Positions 24,372 to 31,518 of a stretch of DNA of 48,107 nt are shown in pieces. The stretch is from a bacterium. Lineage in GTDB: Bacteria; Desulfobacterota; JAPLJL01. Position numbers and translations under genes: made by a program. The stretch spans positions 1 through 48,107 of the forward strand of contig JAQTNV010000026.1 in NCBI GenBank assembly GCA_028713675.1, written 5' to 3'. The notes beneath the pieces are model-generated. The model worked only from the letters and a program-made list of their open reading frames with translations. It made no database searches and was not told the origin of the DNA. Positions within the stretch are counted from its first letter, which is position 1; the number at the start of each line of letters is the position of its first letter.

Positions 24372-24773
24372 TTAATTGAGCGATAACCCTTTCCTTCCAA
24401 TTTCACTAAAAGCTTTTTTAACCATCTTTAAGATAATGTCGTAATCAATTTTTTTTACGATGTAATCCTTCGCTCCGATTCTCATCGCTTCCACCACTAC
24501 CTCGGCATCTTTAACTATGCTCATCATAATCACCCAGATATCCGGGTAACTCTTTTTAACCTTTTCCAAAACTTCCATCCCATTTATTCCCGGCAGGATA
24601 ATATCCAGGAAAATTAGGCCGACTTCCTTTTCTTTTTTCAGGATTTCTAAAGCGGTTTCTCCATCTTCGGCAAAGAGTAATTGGTATTCTTTCTCTAAAA
24701 TTACCCCCATAATTTCCCGCATGCTTATATCATCATCCACGATCAGGATTTTTTTATGTTCAAAATTTTCCAT
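24372..24773 (-). CDS. Single-domain response regulator
   Basis: The 133-aa product is a receiver with VDDDISMRE (Asp13, 14), phospho-Asp57 in FLDIILPGING, Ser at the switch position (IMMSIVKDAE) and Lys in YIVKKIDY. Its second half parallels the receiver of the NtrC-type regulator at 16196-17719: both have MS/TMV-(K/R)-xxE-x-(A/V)V-x-AM-(R/K)-(I/L)GA-(K/Y)DYI. It could have arisen from, or compete with, that domain. It has a consensus sigma70 promoter and no output domain. No kinase is adjacent. Confidence 0.92.
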   Translation of the reverse strand: MENFEHKKILIVDDDISMREIMGVILEKEYQLLFAEDGETALEILKKEKEVGLIFLDIILPGINGMEVLEKVKKSYPDIWVIMMSIVKDAEVVVEAMRIGAKDYIVKKIDYDIILKMVKKAFSEIGRKGLSLN

Positions 24774-24821
24774 CTTATAAATCAGGGGACATATCGTCCC
24801 CGGTTATATTTTAATCCTTAT

Positions 24822-24837
24822 TATTATTCCAATAATA
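24822..24837. promoter_or_regulatory. AT-rich inverted repeat in the receiver leader
   Basis: TATTATT-CC-AATAATA is a perfect 7+2+7 inverted repeat between the promoter and the start of the receiver gene (24773). It could be an operator. Confidence 0.35.
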
Positions 24838-24856
24838 TTATGTTCAGGTATGACTG

Positions 24857-24885
24857 TTTATATTACTAACAAATTGGAATGTCAA
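24857..24885 (-). promoter_or_regulatory. Sigma70-type promoter of the receiver gene
   Basis: On the minus strand, TTGACA (24885-24880) and TATAAA (24862-24857) are separated by 17 bases. The start codon at 24773 would leave a leader of about 75 bases containing the inverted repeat at 24822-24837 and a GGGGAC-ATATC-GTCCCC hairpin. Confidence 0.75.
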
Positions 24886-25317
24886 GTCTTTTCTTAGATT
24901 CTAAATAAACTTCTAATTTCCAGTACTTCTGTCCTCTCTCCGGGCTGGAAGCGGGGCTTGAGATAGGAGATAGGAGATAAAACAAAAAGGAAGATACTGG
25001 ATTCCCTGGCCGACACCCTGGCGAGCCTCGGGCAAAGCGGGCAAGCCGGGCAGGCCGCATCAAGTGCGGAATGACGAAATTGGCGGGCGTTTAGCTATTT
25101 CAGGGAAAAATTGGGGTCGCCTGATTGCCGGCGTTTTCGGGGACGTAGTTCCGTCCTCCTCCGCTAAAACTTCCGACTACGCCAAGGCTTCGTCGGACAG
25201 GCCGAAAGATAAATTAGTTCCGTTGTTTTATCTAACGTCCCTGACACAAAGACATCTTTTCATCGTATTACCAGCGTCTCTTGTAAACATTTATTTCTAT
25301 TCCTTATTATCTTTTTG
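24886..25317. repeat. Intergenic repeats with nested insertions
   Basis: It contains a gagataggagatagg word run (24959-24978), a ctggattcc...ggaatgacg hairpin split by about 55 bp (24998-25075), and a ggggacgtagttccgt element split by about 65 bp with agttccgt on both sides (25138-25236). No gene. Confidence 0.75.
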
Positions 25318-26349
25318 TTAATTCGAGAGCCTTTCTTTCCACTTCCCTAAAGGATAACTATTAAATTCCTTTTTCCATGCGCTTGAGATACCAATGTCAT
25401 AACCATAGATGACGGTCACAGAAAGAAGATCTTTTCCCATAATTGTAGGAAATTTATTTAGAACAATTAATGCTATTTTGTCTATGATTACCTGATAATT
25501 GTCTGGTTTCTTCTTTAAAAATGCCTCAATAGATATAGATGTGGTTTTTTTTCTTTTATTATCTTCAGATCCAAAGTTTGGTTTTTTATAATTCCAAATC
25601 TTAAAGCTTGACGAGTAAACAATAGCATTTGATGAATGGACCAACCCGGATTCGTAGATACTTTTTTGAAGAGAAAGCATTTCTGGAATAGGTGTTTTAT
25701 TTAATAATTTAGGAAATTCAAAATATAGCGTTCCGAATATAACCGCACACAATATGCCAACAATTACAAGGTGGCCTTTCCAATAAATTGGGAACGTAAC
25801 CTTATCAATGGGACTCGTTTTAATTACGAATGTCCCAATAACAATATCATGGAGTGACTGTCTGGTTTTCCGGTTAAAAACATAAAGGTAGATAATTGTT
25901 CCTCCCCCCAGGAACACTATAGCGCCAATCAAATAGGAAACGAATGAAAACAAAGCCCACGGGGGTAGGAGTGCCATATTTAAAAAATATGGTACGCCCA
26001 GAATTGTATAACGGGTGTTCGAACGGAAAAAAGAAATGGTTGAAGCATTTTTGTCCACTACCTTTATCTTCATTATCCGTTTGCCAATTGTTTGGCCGTT
26101 ACCTATGGAGCTATTGAGAGTTCCAAAATATAGAAGCGCTATTACAAAACCGATCAGCCGGCCCAAACCCCCAAGTTCAGCGAAAAAGTCATAGAATAAA
26201 GTTCCTATAATAAATCCAATAATACCAAGGATGATTCCATCAATAATAAGCGCTGCTAATCGTTGCCAAAAACCGCTTATTAATTGAGCAGGTTTTTCTT
26301 CGATTGGTTTGTCTTGATTTAAAGTTGTTTGATTATTAATGTCTTCCAT
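25318..26349 (-). CDS. RDD-family membrane protein with C-terminal soluble domain
   Basis: The 343-aa protein has an RDD domain (about 25-175): FWQRLAALIIDGIILGIIGFIIG with the Arg and Asp of the name, a second and third helix, and GQTIGKRIMKIKVVDK. A further membrane helix (GHLVIVGILCAVIFGTLYFEF) precedes a roughly 130-residue soluble tail (ISIEAFLKKKPDNYQVIIDKIALIVL region) with no family I recognise. RDD proteins are poorly characterised; some act as Na+/H+ antiporters. It lies in the accessory region, 115 bp downstream of the TPR/archaemetzincin-like gene and in the same direction. Mid-to-low GC differs from the core genes. Confidence 0.85.
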   Translation of the reverse strand: MEDINNQTTLNQDKPIEEKPAQLISGFWQRLAALIIDGIILGIIGFIIGTLFYDFFAELGGLGRLIGFVIALLYFGTLNSSIGNGQTIGKRIMKIKVVDKNASTISFFRSNTRYTILGVPYFLNMALLPPWALFSFVSYLIGAIVFLGGGTIIYLYVFNRKTRQSLHDIVIGTFVIKTSPIDKVTFPIYWKGHLVIVGILCAVIFGTLYFEFPKLLNKTPIPEMLSLQKSIYESGLVHSSNAIVYSSSFKIWNYKKPNFGSEDNKRKKTTSISIEAFLKKKPDNYQVIIDKIALIVLNKFPTIMGKDLLSVTVIYGYDIGISSAWKKEFNSYPLGKWKERLSN

Positions 26350-26464
26350 TGTACTTAAATAGTAGCTATCAAAAACGGATTGATCCGCTTATTAAAATCG
26401 CTTTCAGATGTCTTAAGGTACGTTAGCTATATATCCTGCCTTTTAATTGGTTACGAGATTTTCT

Positions 26465-27721
26465 TTACTTTCCATTCCTCCTTGTTTCCTTAAGATAATT
26501 TTCTAAATGTTCACGGCACCAAGAACATAATTCCGCGCTCTTTCGATCAAGTTCTTCTAAACTATTAGGAAAAGCACGGACACAAGTAGGAAAAGTACAT
26601 CTGGGGATATCAAAAAGGAAAAAGGTGCTGGAAATTGCCTGTTTAAAGGTTCGATCCACTAATTTGGGGCGGTTGGGTGGCGCATGATTAAATGAAGCGG
26701 TAAAACGATGGTACGAAAAAGCCCCATAACCTTTGCTAGCAGAGCCGAAAAGAAAATTATTGCTACAACTGAAAATGTCGGCTGCCGTAACACCCAATAC
26801 TCCTTTAATTTTTGATTTATGATCGAGAGGATATTGCGATTTTATTTTGTCTAATAGGCGATTTACATCATATTGTCCCGAATTCATTAGGTTATGTAAG
26901 AATTCATCAAATTCATTTATTTTCTCTTTCGGAATCCCCTTTTTCTTAAAAAAACATTTCAAGAAATTTATTTTTCCTGGATTAGTTTCAAGTTCTTCCT
27001 TGCTTATTTTTTGTTCGGTTAAAAATTCTTCCCATTGGTTATCTGAAAGTTGCTTCTTAATATCTTTTATTTCGCTAGATAAAAATTGGTCAGCGTAGCT
27101 CCGGTCAAAATTTCCAATATCAATCTCAGGAATGACCATTTGGTAATCGATTCCGGTGGTCTTTTGAAGCTTTTCCAGTACTTCGCCGATTAATCTTCTG
27201 TTTATTTTGCCAAGAGGAATAACAAGTATTTCAACATTGTTTTCATTCTCGTTTTTTTCTTTGGTTTTAAATTCTTCTTTTGGAACTGCCTGGAGGTATT
27301 TGAGGAGCGAATAGGCGTTATTATAAAGATTTTCATCTTCGGCTAGTTGCACTACTAATTCGGCTTTGGAAATTGCTTGTTTTTTATCGCCCTGTTTTAA
27401 AAGTAAGCGAGCAAGCTTTAATTGATATTCCAAGCGCCAGCTATCTGCTTTTAGAGCTTCTTCATAAAGTGCCGTGGCCTTTTGGTCCTTTCCTTCTTCG
27501 GCATATATATCTGCTAAAAGAAAAATATCATCAACATCCCTTCTTATATCGACGACGCTCTTTTTTAATAAACCTTCTACTTTTTTTTCAAGTTTTTCTC
27601 TGTCGTTTATTTTAATTTTGGTCGATTCATCCGCATGAAGATTAATCAAAATACAGAAAGTAAGAAATACAGTAAGGATAAGTAATGAAACAACGATTTG
27701 ATTTTTATTGATTTTTCCCAT
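26465..27721 (-). CDS. TPR protein with an archaemetzincin domain lacking its zinc site
   Basis: The 418-aa protein has a signal anchor (about 8-28), a TPR pair (65-145) and a C-terminal archaemetzincin-like domain (about 163-405) with VEILVIPLGKI, GQYDVNRLLDKIKSQYPL, KGVLGVTAADIF and NNFLFGSASKGYGAFSYHR. In active archaemetzincins the next segment is HExxHxxGxxH followed by Cys. Here it is QAISSTFFLFDIPRC (361-375), so all three His, the Glu and the Gly are replaced. The structural cysteines CTFPTC and CSWC (375, 380, 399, 402) and NSLEELDRKSAELC remain. The frame is unbroken. It is probably an exported pseudo-protease used for binding. Confidence 0.85.
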   Translation of the reverse strand: MGKINKNQIVVSLLILTVFLTFCILINLHADESTKIKINDREKLEKKVEGLLKKSVVDIRRDVDDIFLLADIYAEEGKDQKATALYEEALKADSWRLEYQLKLARLLLKQGDKKQAISKAELVVQLAEDENLYNNAYSLLKYLQAVPKEEFKTKEKNENENNVEILVIPLGKINRRLIGEVLEKLQKTTGIDYQMVIPEIDIGNFDRSYADQFLSSEIKDIKKQLSDNQWEEFLTEQKISKEELETNPGKINFLKCFFKKKGIPKEKINEFDEFLHNLMNSGQYDVNRLLDKIKSQYPLDHKSKIKGVLGVTAADIFSCSNNFLFGSASKGYGAFSYHRFTASFNHAPPNRPKLVDRTFKQAISSTFFLFDIPRCTFPTCVRAFPNSLEELDRKSAELCSWCREHLENYLKETRRNGK

Positions 27722-27777
27722 TGCAATTAAAATTTCGGGGACATTCTTTGCTTTTTAACATTTGACTGCCTTCAAAT

Positions 27778-28842
27778 TTAAAGCGGCATTCGACACATAT
27801 AATTATCGTCATCATCTTCAGGCCATTCTTCTTCATAAAGCCGCAAATAAAAGGGAACCGCATTTAAATCGGCTACCGAAAACACCAGGAAACCGTCGAG
27901 TTCCTGCTGGGCCTCAAACTCGCGGTTATTCATACACTTCGAACTGCCCCCCAAATACCGCTCAAGATCCAGGCAGGCAAAAGCGTCCTGGTCGACAACA
28001 TTTCCCAACTTGTCTTCCATCCGGGTATTCCACCAGAAAACCGTTAGCTTTTCATCAAGCTTGTTTTGAGCTGATAAATTAACAACCAGGTAATTGCCGA
28101 TATGGTCGGGATAATTACCGATCTGGGTTAACGTGTAGTAGCCTTGCACGTTTATTAAATACTGCATATTGATATTGTTAAACTCTATCCATTCGCCCTT
28201 CACGCATGAAGGCGGAGCCGTGACAACCTGCACCGGATTGGAAGGGTCGGATTGTCCATAAGCGTTAAAAGCATAAATGAAATACATTTGAGCCGTGCTG
28301 GGATGCAGGCCTGTATCTACACAGGAAGTCGTGTTGCTCGGAAAAGTAGCCACGATATCCGGAACATTCATCAGCCTGAACCCGTCTTCATTATCCGAAT
28401 TATCTACCCACGTGAGCTTGATCTGGTTCGAACCGACTTCCACGGCCCGTAAATTGGAGGGTGCCAGAGGTTTATTATCCTCGTCATTGCTTCCATCCGG
28501 ACCGTTATTTTCATCGTTGCCGTATTGAAGTCTGAATTCCTGGCAGGTCATTTGGTCAATCTCTTTATATGCAGTTTTACATTCTAATTCGGTTACGTTT
28601 TGGGACTCTTTTATCATTTCCGAAATGAAATCCCGGCAATCATTCATTTCCGATTCCGACATGGTTGACGCGCAGGAGGAAAACCTCGAGCAAAACAAAT
28701 CGCCGTAAGAATCGCAGAAGCTTTTATCATTGCAATTCGTATTTAAGACTAAAGCAGCAAAAACACAGGAAAGAACGGACCAGAACAAAACCGACGCAAA
28801 CGTTCGTTTTCGTCTTGGGAAATGAATTTTATTTTTTGACAT
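27778..28842 (-). CDS. Exported Cys-rich protein with a fibronectin type III domain
   Basis: The ATG at 28842 gives 354 aa; the open frame to 28869 adds nine codons without support. A signal sequence (FASVLFWSVLSCVFAALVL) ends near NTNC, possibly a lipoprotein Cys. A Cys-rich region follows (CDSYGDLFCSRFSSC, MNDCRDFI, CKTAYKEIDQMTC) like the extracellular modules of deltaproteobacteria, then an acidic linker and one FN3 domain (APSNLRAVEVGSNQIKLTWV ... YIYAFNAYGQSDPSNP). The C-terminal 140 residues are unassigned. The start codon lies inside a copy of the 25-bp motif found at 21325-21349, so the motif supplies its translation start. Function unknown; surface exposure likely. Confidence 0.8.
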   Translation of the reverse strand: MSKNKIHFPRRKRTFASVLFWSVLSCVFAALVLNTNCNDKSFCDSYGDLFCSRFSSCASTMSESEMNDCRDFISEMIKESQNVTELECKTAYKEIDQMTCQEFRLQYGNDENNGPDGSNDEDNKPLAPSNLRAVEVGSNQIKLTWVDNSDNEDGFRLMNVPDIVATFPSNTTSCVDTGLHPSTAQMYFIYAFNAYGQSDPSNPVQVVTAPPSCVKGEWIEFNNINMQYLINVQGYYTLTQIGNYPDHIGNYLVVNLSAQNKLDEKLTVFWWNTRMEDKLGNVVDQDAFACLDLERYLGGSSKCMNNREFEAQQELDGFLVFSVADLNAVPFYLRLYEEEWPEDDDDNYMCRMPL

Positions 28843-29752
28843 TTGACCGCCTTTTACGCTCCCCCTCACCCTTTCCTCTCGCCTAAGGGGCGAGGAGGAA
28901 ATGACAAGAAACGCAGCCTAAAGGCTGCGGCTACATTCTCAAAACCGGTTTTAATTCCCATGAATATTAACCTTATGGTCTTTTTTAATGACCGATATGT
29001 CAAGCGGAAAATAATAACGACCGCCGACGGCCGACCGCAGACCGCAGTAAAGACAAAGGCAGAGAGCAACAATAAAAAAACCGGTCATGGGTGATAGGTC
29101 ATAGGTCATAGGTAAAAGGCATAGGGCAAGAAAAGAAGAGATGACTGGATTCCGGGGCGGGGCCCGGAATGACGGGAAAGATTGAAAATCCCCCCTCCCC
29201 CCTTTTGACAAAGGGGGATTAATTATTGCCCCGAGATTCTTCCCTCGATACTTCTCGGGATAAATCGCCTTGCGCTCAGAATGACAACCCTAGATGAAAA
29301 TCCCCCTCCTTCCCCCTTTTGACAAAGGGGGATAAAAACCTTAGCAACCTGATTTTTCACCCTCCCCTCCATCCCCTCCCCTCAAGGGAGGGGAGAATAT
29401 GTTGATTTATCACCCTCCCCTCTCCGAGCCGTAGGCTTCTACGAGCCGGAGGCCTCCCCCCTCCCCTCAAGGGCGGGGGATTATATGGTTAAGAGGGAGG
29501 AAAAAACGTATACTAGAAAGTGTCGTAGGTTTTTTAATATATTTTGCGGGAAAAACCGCAGAAGAAAGCCGATAACCACCGCAAACGAATAAGACAAACG
29601 GGAGAATACTGAATACTGAATACTGGATACTGGATACTGGATTCCGGCTGGAGTTTATCCTGAGTACATTCGTTTCACTCAGTATAAACTTCGCCGAAGG
29701 ACCGGAATGACAGAAAATAGATGCACTCCATAAAAATCAAACGGAATAAATT
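28843..29752. repeat. 910-bp gene-free repeat tract
   Basis: It contains the word runs ggtcataggtcatagg (29091-29112) and gaatactgaatactgg (29607-29640), and two aaaatccccctcc...acaaagggggat hairpins (29184-29222, 29296-29330). It also has a ccctcccctc...gaggggag hairpin (29360-29396), a degenerate CTCCGAGCC palindrome (29421-29452), and gtcattcc elements at 29142-29172 and, split, at 29636-29712. No gene was seen. Confidence 0.8.
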
Positions 29753-31381
29753 GTGGTTAGCCTGATCCAAATCCTCGGCGGCCTGGCGCTTTTCCTTTAC
29801 GGGCTCAACATCTCCCGCGAGGGCCTTTCCCTTTTCGGGGGCGAAAAGCTCCGGAAGGCCATCTACTCCCTGACCGACAAGCCCGTCCGCGGGCTCCTGG
29901 TCGGGGTCGTCATCACCCTTTTCCTCCAGAGCTCGAGCGCCACCAGCGTCATGCTTGTGGGCTTCGCCTCGAGCGGGATGATCAGCCTGTTCCAGAGCAT
30001 CGGGGTGATCCTGGGGGCGGACGTGGCCAGCACCCTGACCGTCCAGCTGATTTCCTTCCGGGTGATGGATTACGCCCTCCTCCCCGTGGCGGTGGGCTTT
30101 TTCCTGGGCTTCTTCGTCCGCCACCGGAATATCCGCTACCTGGGCCGGATCATCATGGGCTTCGGACTGCTCTTCTTCGGGATCAAGCTCATGTCCGACG
30201 GCGCGCTCCCCCTGGCCCATTCCCGGATCTTTATGGACCTGCTGCAATCCCTGGGTGAAAATCCCCTGGGCGGCTTCTTCCTGGCCGCCCTCCTGACCGC
30301 CCTGGTCCAGGCCTCGGCCGCGACCATCGGCCTGGTCATCTCCTTCAGCCTCTCCGGGGCCATCACCCTGCCGGCGGCCCTGCCCATGATCCTGGGCGCC
30401 AACATCGGCACCTCCGTAACCGCCTTCCTGGCCGCGGCGGGCTCCAACAGCGAAGGCAAGCAGGTGGCCTGGGCCCATTTCTCGATCAAGCTGCTGGGGG
30501 TGCTCCTGGTCTGGCCCTTGCTCCCGGAACTGGAACGGCTCACCGTGGCCACCGCCGAGACCCTCCCCCGCCAGATCGCCAACGCCCATACCATTTTTAA
30601 CCTCGGGATAGCGCTATTGTTCCTCCCCTTCCGCGGCCTGATCGCCTCCGGGGTCAAGCGGGCCTTCCCCGGGAAAGACCAGATCTCGGACCGTTTCGCC
30701 GCCCGCTACCTGGACCCCAAAGCTTCCGCCACCCCCGACCTGGCCTTCGTCAACGCTTCCCGCGAGATCCTGCGGATCGCCGACATCGTGGAAGAGATGC
30801 TGAAGGACAGCCTCCCTCTCTTTTTCCGGGGCGACCTGGAGGAAATCGAGCGGATCCGGGAGCGGGACAAGGAGGTAAACAGCCTGGATCACCAGATCCG
30901 GCTCTACCTGGCCCGGGTTTCCGAAAAGGCCATGACCGGAAAACAGGCCGAGAAGGAAATGCGCCTGCACAACTTCGCTTCGAGCCTGGAAACCATGGGC
31001 GATGTGGTGGTGAAAAACATCCTGGCCCTGGCCGAGAAAAAATTCCAGAAGGGGCTGACTTTCTCCTCGGAGGGCTGGGAGGAAATCCGGCTATATCACC
31101 TGCGGGTCTCGGAAAATCTCAAAGCCGCCGTCACCGCCTTCGCCGGCGGGGACGAAAGCCTGATCAAGGAGGTATTGGCCAAGGTCCGGGAGCTGGACGC
31201 GGAGGAGCGGAGGCTTAAGCTCAACCATATCCGGAGACTGCACCAGGGACTGAAGGAGTCCATCGACACCAGCGCCATCCACCTGGACCTCCTGAACAAT
31301 CTCCAGCGGATCAATTCCGAGATCGAGGCCGGGTTGACCCCTTATTCCCAGGAACCCGAAACCTTCGACATGATGGATTGA
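29753..31381 (+). CDS. Na/Pi cotransporter family protein with PhoU-like tail
   Basis: The 542-aa inner-membrane protein carries the duplicated NptA/YjbB signature: FLQSSSATSVMLVGF (about 58-72) and LVQASAATIGLVISF, with about eight membrane helices up to residue 300. The soluble tail (IVEEMLKDSLPLF, IRERDKEVNSLDHQIRLYL, LETMGDVVVKNILALA) is a PhoU-like helical bundle. It should take up phosphate with sodium. The start is GTG, with only a weak upstream GGAAT. It lies alone after a repeat tract, 137 bp before lptD; a degenerate TGCCCGAT element sits between them. Confidence 0.93.
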   Translation: MVSLIQILGGLALFLYGLNISREGLSLFGGEKLRKAIYSLTDKPVRGLLVGVVITLFLQSSSATSVMLVGFASSGMISLFQSIGVILGADVASTLTVQLISFRVMDYALLPVAVGFFLGFFVRHRNIRYLGRIIMGFGLLFFGIKLMSDGALPLAHSRIFMDLLQSLGENPLGGFFLAALLTALVQASAATIGLVISFSLSGAITLPAALPMILGANIGTSVTAFLAAAGSNSEGKQVAWAHFSIKLLGVLLVWPLLPELERLTVATAETLPRQIANAHTIFNLGIALLFLPFRGLIASGVKRAFPGKDQISDRFAARYLDPKASATPDLAFVNASREILRIADIVEEMLKDSLPLFFRGDLEEIERIRERDKEVNSLDHQIRLYLARVSEKAMTGKQAEKEMRLHNFASSLETMGDVVVKNILALAEKKFQKGLTFSSEGWEEIRLYHLRVSENLKAAVTAFAGGDESLIKEVLAKVRELDAEERRLKLNHIRRLHQGLKESIDTSAIHLDLLNNLQRINSEIEAGLTPYSQEPETFDMMD

Positions 31382-31518
31382 CCGGCGTCCGCCCAGACGT
31401 TGCCCGATTTTTTATCCTGACTCCGGAAGGATTGGATGTTGGTAATAAAACCGCCGATAAATTGGCAGACTACAAATAAAACTTTATATCGGCTTAACCC
31501 ATTGCTTTCAGTCTGATC

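Noticed and set aside
24785..24801. GGGGAC-ATATC-GTCCCC hairpin as a terminator
   Set aside because: Lies in the leader of the receiver gene and lacks a T-run in either direction.
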